A stretch of DNA of 64,000 nt from Tetrahymena elliotti 4EA. Taxonomy: Eukaryota > Ciliophora > Oligohymenophorea > Hymenostomatida > Tetrahymenidae. Of this stretch, positions 26,496-39,700 are shown piece after piece. A program made the translations under genes and the position numbers. The notes beneath the pieces were generated by a model. The model had not been told where the DNA came from. It searched no databases and saw only the letters and a program-made list of their open reading frames with translations. Every line of letters begins with the position of its first letter. The first letter of the stretch is position 1. The stretch is taken from contig AFXF02001838.1 of the NCBI GenBank assembly GCA_000231825.2, forward strand, positions 57,053-121,052, written 5' to 3'.

Positions 26496-28196
26496 TCATG
26501 CCGATGAGGAAGATTAATTGTAAGATATTGAGTAGTATTTTGATAATAAGTAATTAGGGAGTACATTCTTTGTGTAGAAATAAGGAACACCAGCTTTTTC
26601 CATCAACTTTCTTTCATTTTCGATTTGTTTGATTTGGTCATATGGAATGTCAAGTTCATGCACGACAAGGTATTCCTTTGTTAAATTAGATCCAAAATCA
26701 GCAAACATTTAAATAAAATCTTCACTCAAATTTATAACACGATGATTCACATTGACATTTATTGAAAGGTTATCCAATGTTTTAAGAGTGTGTTAAGATT
26801 CATTTAGAGATTAAAGATACTAACACATTAGTTTTCCTTGTTCTTGCTTCTTTTTATCATAAGCTCCAATATAGTCATACAAATCTATGACTCCATTTTT
26901 AAGCAAGTAGGCTTCAAGCAAAGCTGAATCCTTAGAATCCTTATTTGGTAATCCCATGATAGAGAGAAATTCTTTGGAATAGTATATTTTATTGATGCAA
27001 GATGTTCCTTCTTCATCCATTTCAATTTCTACAGCAAATATGTATTTGCGCTCAAAATCAATTTTATTTAATGATTGTTATCTTTTGATATTAACATGAT
27101 TTTTTAGATTTTCCAAAATAGTTGGTGATGAATGTTTGAGTCTAGAGAATAATTCCTTTTACTACTCTATTTCGTTTTGGTAGTCTTTAATTTAAGATTC
27201 AACTGTAGACTGGCTCATTTTCATAGAATTATCTATTTATTCTTCTTCATTCTTGATGGCAAATATATCTTAGTGAACCTTAACATCTGTAGTAAGTTAA
27301 ACTTCTATCTTACCTTCATGATACTTTCTTATACTATTAATGCACTTAAAACTAGATAAAGGTAAGTAATTGTATTAGCATTTGTTATATTAGCTTTCAC
27401 AGATTTCCAAGCATAAGTCACCTTTGAGTAAGATAAAATTAATATTGCCTTGTTAACGAAATTTGGTTTAGTATTTAGTTTGTATTTAATTTGCCCTCTT
27501 CCAAATAATAGTTTCAGAAGGAAGTTAGTTATGATTTAATGATTGAGGTTAATAGGTATTTTTTTTATTTAATTTCGCATCATCATCATCATCATCAATA
27601 CATGGATTTTTTTACTTGATCAATTAATTAATTTACTTTGATTGATAATCTAAATTATTATTATTATTATTGCTTGATCTTTGTTATTACTTTTAATTAC
27701 TTTCGCTTCTGTTGTTGTTTATTTCAAAATCATTAAATTTATCGCTGTCATAATTTTCATCAAACATTTCAAATGCATCCATTTCATCATGTTAGTTTAA
27801 GTAAGTCTTTGATTGAATACAATTTCTGTTGTCAATGTTGAAGCTTTGCATGTAATTGCTAGAGATATCATCTAATTCCATTTTTTATTCAGTTTACAAG
27901 CAGCTTTTCTCTTCCTTTTTTTGGAAAAAGACTTCAGATAATTGCATAGAGTTGAAGGCAGAGCTCTATGCATAGTTTGCGTAGTTCATATTGTTGCTGA
28001 TAGTTTAGTCAGATACTACCTATTCTTCTTATTTAAGAATGTTTACATTTTTTTGCTCTTATCCCTTTCTTTTTTTAGGTTAAGAGTTAGATTGGGATTC
28101 TTATTTACCTTTTGAGATAGGCTTTTTCTTTCCCACAGCCGTGTTATTCTTATTTGAAAATAGATAAGAAAAGTGGTTTGGAAGTTGGTTTAGCAT
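26496..28196 (-). CDS. Probable nuclear protein with acidic/Asn tracts and an unidentified C-terminal domain
   Basis: A single uninterrupted frame of 1701 nt, 566 residues, ATG at 28194-28196, TGA at 26496-26498. Residues 20-45 contain two basic clusters (GKKKPISKGK and PKKRKG) that resemble nuclear localisation signals. Residues 176-181 are an Asn run and 201-206 an Asp run (GAT repeated six times). A basic stretch near 233-248 (KRANQIQTKYQTKFRQQ) is followed by NFILLKGDLCLEICE. Beyond about residue 330 comes Gln/Glu-rich coiled coil. The C-terminal 200 residues look folded (KYIFAVEIEMDEEG, YYSKEFLSIMGLP, DLYDYIGAYDKKKQ), somewhat like a PAS-type sensor or bZIP-partner domain, but I cannot assign it. 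A DNA-linked regulator is an inference from the basic segments only. Confidence 0.8.
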
Positions 28197-29620
28197 CAAA
28201 AAAAGAAAATTGTAAGTTTTTTTGCTAATATTTTTGAGAATATTTCTGAATATTTTCCAATTTTTTTATTATTTGTTTTGGGTTTATGTTTTTATTGATA
28301 TTTTAAGAAATTTAGTTTTTCACTTTTTTGAAGAATCAACTTTTGTTTTTCCTTTTTCCTTTTCTTTTTTTTCTTTCAATTATCTGTTTGTAATTATTAT
28401 GAACATTAATTTTTTTTCTTGTTATATTCCTCCCATTGCTTTATAATACACAGTCACTATTTGTTTAGATTTTGCTTGCTTGATCTGATCATTATATTTA
28501 TAATAAATTAATAATAATAATAAATTTTTTTACCTTCATTAAATTATTTTCACTCCTTCATGTAACAAAACAAATGATTGATCCACTCACTACATTATTA
28601 TTTATTTTGATTCTAATAAAAAAGCATTCTTAAATTATTAGATGCCAGATTTAATATTGATGAATGATCGATTTTACTTTAAATTAATTTTTGCCTTCCA
28701 TTTATCTTGTTGCTTATTTTTAATAATTTTAATCAATAAAATATTATTTTGCTCCAAAAAACAAATAAAAAAGTATTATTATCTATGTTGAATTAGTATC
28801 CGAGTAATGAACAAACATAAATAAAATAAATCTCATAATTTAGAACTCTAATTTAACATTTTGAAATAAGAATAAAAAGCTTTGAGCCTTTAATAAAAAT
28901 ATAATTTCTAAAATAAAATATCATAATGATGTTAAATGACTTAAAAAACTTCTTATTTTTAATAAAATTTCTTTAAAACCCCATACTTAAACATACAAAT
29001 TTAAATTTTGTAATGACAGAAATAATTAATATTATCTTTTGTACAAGTTCATACCAGCTCAATTTAAATTTTTAAACTAAACTAATTTATATAGAAACAA
29101 ATAAAGAAAGAGAGAAACAAACTAACCAACTAAAAAATTATGATTTTTCTTTTTAACGTTTTTGATAATATTTAAATATTTATAAAATAAATTCTCTGAC
29201 CATGAAAAGTCAAGAAATTCTACCAAAAAAAAATTAACTTTTCATGAAATTAATAATTTTAATCTCTGATTGCATACTAAAGCGAAAATAGTAGCGTAAG
29301 CTATCTGAAAGATGTTATTAAAATCAATTAATTTGTGCAAATATTTGAATGGAAATTATCTAATATATTATTTTTTGGTAATTTCTATTGATTCTAATTT
29401 ACTTCGTTAATTGCAATTGTCTTAACTTTAATTTTACTGAATACATTTAGTTTTTTATTTATTTACAAATATATAATGTTCTCCCCATTAATAATAAACA
29501 ACATATTAATTGCAGGAAATGTAAAGTTAATTACTAATCATTCTTTAAATTATTCCTAATTACTCTTCAAACAATTATTACAATATTTAGTCATCTTTGA
29601 TTTTTTTAAATTTAAATTTA
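28197..29620. other. AT-rich intergenic region
   Basis: About 1.4 kb between the 3' end of the dynein gene and the 5' end of the gene at 26496-28196, both on the minus strand. It should hold a promoter and a 3' untranslated region; nothing else was recognised. Confidence 0.55.
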
Positions 29621-30757
29621 TCAGCATTACTTAGCAAAATAAATTTCAGTCGATTTTTTGATCCAATGTTCCTCACTCATGTAACTCTTAAAGAAGAAGA
29701 AAAATTTCAAATTTATTTCCTTTTATAATTCTTTAGCTAATGGATTAATAACAGGTATCTTCACAAAGTGAAGCAATCCATCCTAAAAGGAGATGCTATT
29801 ATGCACAACATTTTTTTTGGCTTCACTATTTGAATTGATCTTACCCTGCACAGAGTTTTTTTTAGCATGGTTTGTCTAATCGTCTTTAACATAATATTAT
29901 TTTAAAAGAGAATCGTAATCTATCTAATGAGGATTCAAGCATTGTTACACATATTTTAGTTCTATATCATCATGAACTTAATCAACAAACTCGATAGAAA
30001 CATAAGGATCCTAATTCTATAGAAGTAGTTTAATAAAATGGTTGATTAACACAAAATTAATTTACTTAAATTATTTCTGGTTTGCTTCTTAATGCAATTT
30101 TAAATTATAAATAGGGTATTTAAGACTAATACTAGTATTAGCTTTCATTAATTAGATAATTATTATCCAAATTAATATCTCCATTTTGTATAAATATCCC
30201 ACTTGCTATGATTCCTTCCTTGAAATCTTATTTAAATGTTGGTGATGTCTTAACTAAACTGACTTTTATTTTCAAATGACTCATAGGTATCTATAAAATT
30301 AAAATAAATTAACTTATATTAGCTCTAAAAATATTAAGAAATATACCTTATGCTATCTGCTATACTAAAAGAGAAGATTTACTATTAACCCAAAAGGATC
30401 AAAAGTCTGGTAAAATGGAATAGAAGGGAATAGTTGATATTACCTATCCTTGATAATTTAAAGGAGATGATCAGACTTTATTATTAATTGTTTGAAATAC
30501 GACTTTAAATTCATATTAAATGTGAGAAAACCTTATTTAATCCACTAATAAGGTGTTTTATTTTACTTAATTTAACCTAATATTGACAAAACCTTCTCTT
30601 AATTCAAAGGAGCTAAGTCTATTTATTTTGCCAAATAGCCTTCAATAAGGTTAAAATCTTACAATATCTAGGAAATTATATCATTCATAATAAAAATTTC
30701 ATTTTGGTAAAACAAATATTAATTAGGGTTTGCATTAACTAGCAATGAAATCTATTC
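29621..30757 (-). other. Dynein C-terminal domain
   Basis: Last exons, joined by introns GTATATTT...TTTATAG and GTAAATTA...TCTATAG. The frame holds TPYQWIKQGF and then FKEGIIASGIFIQNGDINLD, which matches 'P-E-D-G-V-Y-V-x-G-L-F-L-x-G-A-x-W-D' of dynein C-termini. A nonstandard tail of about 120 residues follows before the TGA at 29621-29623. Confidence 0.6.
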
Positions 30758-33700
30758 TTGTTGATATTTTTAAAACTTGTCTTTCATCACAACTTAGATT
30801 TCCAAATTTTTCTTTTATTTCTTTTCATTATGCATGATTTTGAATGTTTTCAGAGCATCCTTCTATGTGTATATATTTTTTTCCTTTTACTATTATCAAA
30901 TAAAAGACATCAAATTAATTTAGTGTTTTTAATTGGATTGAAGAAGTTTACTTGTTTTCTTAATATTGTGTGTGGAAGGTAGTCTTTTATTCTAGAAAAT
31001 ATTGTTTTTTTACCATCATCGATAGATTCATTCTACAGATCTTATGTGAATTGCTCTATAATAGATTGCCTATTTGGTTCTTTGTTTTCGTATTTCTTCT
31101 TATAATTTTATTTATTGTTGAATTCATAGTACTATATTCCTCCTCTACGAGTAGGATTTTGCTAATTTCTTAAATTTAAGCTATTTTAATGACTAAGCAA
31201 AGGATGAGAATCTCTTTTTTGCAATATCTTTTAAATTTAGATAATATTTCTTTTTACAACTAAATATCTAATAATTATTTTACTTCCTAGAGGATCATTT
31301 TTTCATCTATCGTTCTTTCCTAAATTAGTTTCCTTAGCTGTTAAACTATTTAATAAAAAATATTTGATAAATTAATTTTTTTAACAATGGATTTTACTTA
31401 AATTCAAAATGTCTTCTTCTTGATCATAAGTCTCTTTAATAAGAGCTTGTTCAAAGTTTATGATATTTTCAAAACTTGTCAATTATTTTTATTTAGTGTT
31501 TTGGTTTGATTATTTAGTTAATTGCTTAAAAAGAAGTTTGCTTGACTTGTTAGCTGAACTAACTAACTTGCTATTTTTATCTTCGTATTTGTTAAAAAAT
31601 TACAGTAATTTTTCAGATTGGTCATGCTTCATTTGAATAATATTGTTTTAGCTTAATCCGATAATTTAGTCTACATCTTCTTGCGGAATTTGATTTATTT
31701 GAACACAAATCTATTCTTCTTTACAAATTTTTTGCTCTTCTTCTATTTCTGTGCTATGCATTAAGTATTCTACTCCATCAAAAGAGTATTTGATTTATTT
31801 TTCATATTAAGAGTTAACAAAAGAGTTTAACAAGGATTGTATTGCTTACCCATAATATGCAGTTAATTGAGTTCCATTTTTGTTAAATAATAGATTTAAA
31901 TATTTATTAAAGAAGATATAAGGATTTTATGGGAAAAATTAAACTATTCTGAGCATATCTTCCACATAGTCTTATATTTAATTAGAGTCAATAGAATTTA
32001 TTATGTCTGGCTAGTAATAATTTCTTTGGTGTTGTAAAATATGTGATCTTTAAATCAAGCAAGAAAACATGAAGAATAGATTATATTTATTTTTAAGCTA
32101 TCCATCATTAAGAATCTTGACTAGTTATGAATTCAATTGATCTTTAGAAGGTAAAATCAATGAATGTATGTTTAAGCTTGAAAAGGTATCTTTTTACTTT
32201 TTAATAATTAAATCTTTGACCAAAAAATTGTGGATTTTATTTATTTCTTAGAGAAGATTAGATGCAGAAGGATTGTCAAATTAAGTTTTCAAAAGCTGTG
32301 TTGTTCTCAGTGGATCCAAGAATACACCTCCTAGAACATTTATCTTAGCTTAATTAGTGTAAGTCAATTCTTCTAAGACAGATAAAAATCTTTATATTTG
32401 ATCTGAGAATAGAGTTGACATACTATCTTATAAAGAAGAGTCTTTATTCAAATAAACTTTGTAAGATTAGTTCATCAAATAAATAATTTCTTTAGAGAAA
32501 TTCATGTTTGAGAATGAAAGCTATTCATAACTATCAAAATCTGATTTAATATCTATAAAGACTCTTAAAAATGAATTCTATTCATTTTCCTTCTGTAATT
32601 TTTCTTTGACTTGCATGATTGCCCTGGTCAATAAAAGAATATTATTCGAATTTAAGTACTAAATATTTTCGATATAAATCCATGATCCTTTGGATAATTG
32701 TTCTTAGATTTGTTAAATTTGACTTCTAAACTAAAAGTTACACAAAATTATTCTATGCAAAGCAAAAATGCTAGAGCGTTATGAATTCTTACGCACTCTT
32801 AGCTTTAGGCTAACTAGCTCATTATAAAATGATTTATTTGATTTTTGATCTGATATTATGATGAATGGATTTAGATTTCCTATTTATAGCTTTAAAATGT
32901 GTTCTAAATTCTTTTATGAAGCAAGCTAGAATTTATCATTGAAGACTTAATAAAAGAAATCCTTTGCATAATTTTCTATTTCATGAGGCTTTAAGCATTT
33001 TATCAGTAAAAGGATATCAAGGGGATTCAATTAGTGAAAGTCACATAATCTGGGTATTTTGAATAGCTTTGAGTATGCTTTTATAGTTGAGTTTTGTCTA
33101 CTCACAAAATCACAAGCTAATTACTTCTAATCAGACAATAATTTATTCAAAGAAGACTTCAATCTTAAATCTTTTTCAAATAAGCTACTTAAATTAATTA
33201 AACAATTCACCATCTTGATTGGAAGGATTGTTTCTTTTTACTCCTATTTGTTTTTAACATAAATTTTAAAATAAAAATAACAAAATTAATTTTTTTTACC
33301 AAAGTCATTTATTAGTTTTCATAAATCCTTTTTTACAAAGCATTAAACACTCTATTATAATTTTTTCTTTCCTAAAATTCTTCACCACCTTTGCTAATTT
33401 TAAATTTGCTGTGAGGAGTAATATTCTTTAAATCTCTTTAGTCAATGTATATGCTAGACTTCAAGTGGTTTGTAGATTTGTTACTTTGGAGTTTTAAAAA
33501 ACTGCTGAATACTTTATCAAAAAGAGCTATTTTTTAATCTTCATGCAGATGAAAGCTTGAATTATTTTATTTTTTCAGCTTATTTTCTTAAGCATAAAAT
33601 ATTCTTGTTTCTATATTCACCAATGATCCTAAATTAAAAGCATAAGACTCTACAGATCTATCATAAATATTCTTTAATTATTTTATTTTAAAAGAAAATT

Positions 33701-36700
33701 AAATAATTTCAAACATTTGAAAAAATAATTTTGTTTGTTTTAAATGAAAAAAACCTAAATTGAAAAAAATTACAAATGAATCTTCACTTTGAACTGGTTT
33801 AGCTACTTTAATTATCTTATTCATTTAAGGACTCTTTTATTAAGCCATAGTATGATTGTTAATCTAAGAAGAAAATATACTCTTTCTTTCATTTCCTATT
33901 TAATTTGTATTTGAGAATGAAATTCTTACAAGCTGTTTTTAATCTTTATTCTAAGGACTTAAGGATTGGCTTTAATTTAGACTTACATTTCTTTGAGTTA
34001 TAGGCTTGTCTTCTATTTCATCTTTCTCAGATAAATCACTTTCACTTCCACTACCACTACCACTGCAACTACTGCTGCTGCTACTGTTACTGTTGCTATG
34101 GCTATTATCTATATTACTGTTGGAGCTATTACTGCTACTACTACTTTCACTGAAAGATTTACTTCCTTATCTACTATGTTTTGGTGTTTATTCATTTTAC
34201 TCTTCTGTTTCTTAGATTATTTTGCTTTTTTTAACTTCTACTATTGTTTTTTTAGCTTCTAAATCTACTTCTTCTTAAATTTATTCAAGACTATTAGGCT
34301 CTTAAATATCTTGTGATGAGCTACTTTAACTAGCATCCTAAACTTAATCATTTTCTTTTTCTTATTAACTGGAACTTACTCTTTTTATTTCAATTTATTC
34401 AAGTGACTCTTTACTTTAATCTGAATTTTAAGAGTCATCTCCTAACTTGCTAAATGAAACTAAGTTTTTAGAATCATTTTCTTAACCTTATTTTTCAATA
34501 ACTAGGTTGCTAAAATTCTATGCTATTGAAGTTATTTATTCATTTTCTATTTATTGCTTACTTAAATTAAGAATACTCATTTCATCAGGATTAGAATTTT
34601 ATTATTTACTTAAATTAAGAAGACTTATTTCATCAGGATTTTCATTTTATTGCTCATATAAATTATTATAATCATTTTATTCACTAAATCTTGAAGAATC
34701 TCGACCAATGAAAGATATTTTATTTAATGAGGTTTGTTCTTCCTCTTATTTTAATAGATTAGCCGCTTATAAAAAAGGAGAAAATATAGATATCTATTCT
34801 TATTTAAGTTGTAATATCTTTGATGAGCATTACAACAATAACTTCTTTTATTTATTTTCCTTTTAAATCTTATTTTTGTTTTTCTTTAGTAAATATTCAG
34901 GTTTGGTTTATCTGATATTTTCTAAACTTAAATCCTTGAAGTTTTATTCTGATTTATATAAATTGAGAGATGATATTTTAAAAATAGACTTTTATAAATC
35001 TAAAAAGTCAAACCATTTAGATAGATCAGTAGATCTAATATACAACTCCTCTTCATCATTCTCAAATAAACTATCTTTTAATAGTAAATCCCATTTTATT
35101 TATGGTACCTTATACTAAATTTTGTTCACTACTAAACCCAATTTTAACTGTAAGGCAGTTTTATGATCATCTCTAAGGACTTAATTAATTGATTAAATCA
35201 TAAAGTAGCTGATATTCTAAAATAAAAATTATTAAATAAGAGATATAAGTGATGCAAGAAAAAAACATTTAGAACATATGAAGTTAATAAACAAATTGGA
35301 ACAAAATATTAAAAATGATAAAATTTTTTTAGGAGCAGAAAAAAGTAAAATTTTATTAAACGCTCAATGATTGTTGGAATAAAAAGTATTAATGAAAAAA
35401 CAAAAAAATGAAAGAATTCAAATTTAAGTTATCTTTACTTTGAAAAAGTTAGAAAAATTAGTTCTTGGCTTTAATTCTGGTGAGAGTCTTTGTGTAAATT
35501 AAATAGAAAGTTCTACAATTTTAATGAAATTATAGTCAGAAAATCCATAATAGACACCTATGGAGCTCTTTAAGCTATCTAAAACTTACTTAATTATATA
35601 TATAAATCCTGATATTTCATTATATTCATAAGATAGCTGCTCTAAACCTCCTATCAAGTATGCTTAGTTATTAATACTTTATAATTGAATTTAATGCTTT
35701 TAGATAAATATGCTCTTAAAAATATTTTCTGGATCAAAGTTTTAACTGGCAGTCATTTATGCTAAATTTTGATTACTATTGTTCTTAGTAACAAAATTCT
35801 TTAAGGACTACCACTTTTTTTTAATAAATTAAATAAATTATAAAAGAAGTTAAAAAAAAAACATAAAATTAATTAATAAAAAAATAGAACAAAAAAATTT
35901 ACTAATCTGTTGGCCTACTGACTATTTATATCTTGGAGTCTATTTAAGTTATATGACTTTATTTCAAATTTTAAATGCTTATAAAATGTTATGTTATTGA
36001 CTTCTTCAGGGTTAGAACGAGAAAATATTTGACTCAAAGTAAATAAATATTAATGTATGTTAATACTCAAAACTTCCTACAGAGTTTCTTCAGAAGAAAT
36101 TTTAAATCTTTGTAATATTTACTTGATAGATTAATAAGAGCTTTCTATGCTTTTTTACCTTTCCAAAACTTTATTTTGATGAGTTTAAATCAAAGCTAAC
36201 TTTGTGTCATATTCAAAATTATTTATAAATGTATCTTTTAGATGCTAAATCCATTCACTCTCTCCTTCCAAACAGCAATTTAAGCATACCATTTGATCGC
36301 ACAGTTAACTTTCTAAAACTGAGTTCTTTTTATTAAGTTAAGTTTAATAATTTATTTAAGAATTTAGAAGAAAAAAAAATTTACTTAATCAGTCAAGATT
36401 ATGATAATCTGGAACTAAGGATGTATTTCTAATTCTTAATTATTGAAATTAATTGTAATTTTTTTCTATTTTTATTATTTTTAATTGTCTGGTTTCTGAT
36501 TTTAATTTTCTGTTTATTAGTAATTACAAAAGTGTGTTTACGCTGCTCTTTCAAAACATTAGAAGAATTTTTATTGTATTAAAGGCTTAATAGTATCTAT
36601 AAAATTTTAATTAGGGTCTATGATAGTTAATATGTGCCCTTATTAAATAGCACTAACTATTTAATTCATATCTTCCTATTTACTAGTATCAATAGTATAA

Positions 36701-39700
36701 TATTCTTTTTAAACTGTAACTCCCTAAATCGAATCAAGATAATTTAACACAACTTAAGAATTATCTAAAACAACTATTGAAGGCAAAAACTGGCTCTCAT
36801 ATACAAAAGTTTCTAAAAGGGCAAGCTACATTACCAAAAAATTAGACATGTGCTATTTGATTGAAAAACATTTAGAGTAAAACAAATTTCCTCTCAAAGT
36901 TATAGGCAAATACTTTGTTAAGAATTAAAATATAATCCATTGATTATAATACAAGTAATCTAAACATTTTATTCTTAATGAACTTGGGTATTCAGAGATA
37001 AATACGAGATAGTTGACTATTGCTAAAATCTTTTTATTGAAAAAAAATTATTTTACTTTATTGAATTTAATACTTAAAAAAACATAAATTATAAAAAAAA
37101 TTAGGAATTCAATCATTAATAATATTTACTTAATTATTTTTAATTGTTGTGTCTGTGTCTAAGTAATTCTGTGTGATGAGGTAACTTTTCAAAACACCAG
37201 TTTTGACAGATGTTAAAAATGATTTAAGTTTATTGATTTGCTCATTAAAAGAATTTTCATCTTGGATTGCTTAATTTAATTCTTTAGTTTTAACTTTTTC
37301 AAAATCAATTGCTTAATTGACCTACCTTTCTGTCTATCTAATTTCTTCAGAAAGAGAGTTCATCTTATATTAATTTTATTGAATTTTTTCTCTTAATGCT
37401 TACATTTTTGGTTTATTTTGAGTTTCAATCATATTCTATTCATAAATTGAATTTATCAAAAGAATTAAATAAAGAAGAGATTAACTATAATCGCTGAATA
37501 TTTATTTATTCTAATTTTATGGAGTATTTTTTTGTTAAACAGCCTCTTACACTGCCTCTGTTTTTTCATGATCATACTTATCCATCACATTAAATAAAAA
37601 TTCTTTTTACTAATTCTCATTATCTTTTTTTATGAAATCTTGTATTTTATCTAGCAAATATGGAAGCTCTTTAGAATTTAACACTTTACTCCTAATGATA
37701 AAATTTATTTTTAAATTAAAAAAGAAAAAATGTTTTTACTTTAAATCCTAGAGATTATGAGCTGATATAACCCTAGGCTCTTCTTCTAAATATTTAGCAG
37801 GATAAAATTCTACATCAAGGAATAATGCAAGTATGTATAGATATGCCTATGATTTTTTATGGATGAGTACTTCGATGTCTTTTTTATACTATGGTGTTTA
37901 AACAGGTTAAAGGTAATTTAAACAATTTTTAATAGTCTGCTTTACTTATTTGCATTCTAATATTTCAAATAAAGTAGTATATTCTGTTAATAATTAAGAT
38001 TTCTCCTTCTGTTTTATTGCTAAAGCATCTTTACTTTCTTAGAGGTTATGTATGTCTTTATTTTTTTGATCACTTATTAATTAGTATTATTTTTGTATTT
38101 AGCTTATTGTTACCCCAAGCACCTAACTGTGTTGATTAATTAACTGCTCATTTCTTTATGCTAGATCATAAATATCTTTGTACATTCCACTTGAGCATAT
38201 CTACTATTCCTTTGAACTTAATATTTTTTCAAATCCACTCATTAACAAAAAGATCTTGCACTATAAGTTTTGATTTGAGCTAGAAAATTAAAGTCCCTGA
38301 TGCTTAGTTATCTAATATTTTTACATAAAACTATTGAGTTCTAAAAACCTCTAGCACTCCTATTAAGTTTCACTGGAAAGGAGCTCTCCTACTTCTATTT
38401 TTTCATTCTGAATTTCTTTTTTAGATTCTTAAGAGTTGATTAATTATTGTGAATTCTATTTTTCGACAATGACTAACGAGTTTTTATGATTGCCTTATTG
38501 ATGTTTCAGCTTAGAGGATTTTTTTGAATTAAAATGCTCTACTACAGTTTAATATAAAAGTTCACTATTATCCTTCTCTTTAATTTTAAGATTTTTTGGA
38601 AATTAAATTCTAACAAATCCATTATATAAGCCTTAGAAAACATCATAGAAGGGAAGGAAAATTTTACTACCTTACTAATAGTTTATGAGAACAATTTTTA
38701 AATTAGTTTTCATTTCATTAAAAATCAATGCAGATATTTAGCTATGAGTAAAACTTTCAATAGAAAAAACCAATCTTTTTTTCACTATCTAATGCATCTC
38801 AGCAATAATTTTTCTATCAAACAAGCAATAAAATTCACTACTTTTAAGTATTATTACTAAATAGCTCAAAATATACTCTGCAATTTTACACTGGTAATTT
38901 TTTTCATCTTAAGCTTATTTTTTATTCGTATTTTTCTGATAAGGAAGCTCGATGATTACAACTGATTTTTTACCTTCTGATTGCAACATGGTTTCTTTTT
39001 ATATAAATATATTAAATTAATAAAATCTTTTTATTGAATTAAAGTTTTTTTTGTTTTATCAAATTAAATTTTACTTATGGCCATAGAAAATATTTAAGTG
39101 AGTTAATCCTAAACTTATTTTTGTAGATCATCGGACTTTAAAGGAAAATCAGAAATTTAAATGGATGTTTTAAAGTATTCAACTAAATTACAAGCATATT
39201 AAACAAAAAACTATGTTTACTGCTAAGTTAATTAGGATTCAAATATAATATTTGTTTCTGGAAGTTCTAAGAAATAGTTTATTTTAGTCATTAAATCAAA
39301 AAAATAATCTGTTGTTATTGAACATATGGCAAGAAAAGATGATGTTATCGTAGTTTCATTTTGAGTAATTAGGACACTGTTTGTTGGGTCTTGATTGTCT
39401 GAAACATTAAACTAATTATAGTAAAAATCCGAAAGCTAAGAAATATAAATATTTTAAAGCTTATTAGCATTATCTTTGTTGATAAGTACAAAATTATCTC
39501 CATCCATTTCTAAGGAGGATTCAGAACTTAAAGATAATTCTGTTAATTATTAGAGAGTCTTTTTATCTATCTAAGCCATACTGTCTGCTAAATACATTTA
39601 AGAATTTGCAAAACTAGTTCTAATTTAAAATGAATTGCTGTTCCTTTACTAAGATAATAAATTCATAACAGATGTCCTGCTTCCTGGTTCAACAATTCCT

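Noticed and set aside
27581..27598. CAT trinucleotide repeat as a regulatory microsatellite
   Set aside because: On the minus strand it is six GAT codons, an Asp run inside the 566-residue protein.
31284..31345. In-frame TGA and apparent frame change in the dynein gene (possible pseudogene)
   Set aside because: Two short introns (31346-31397 and 31228-31283) explain both; after removing them the frame is continuous.
34006..34215. Plus-strand frame encoding a Leu-rich, membrane-like peptide
   Set aside because: It is the antisense of the Ser/Gly codon run in the dynein insert; CTN codons on one strand are the shadow of AGN/NAG codons on the other.
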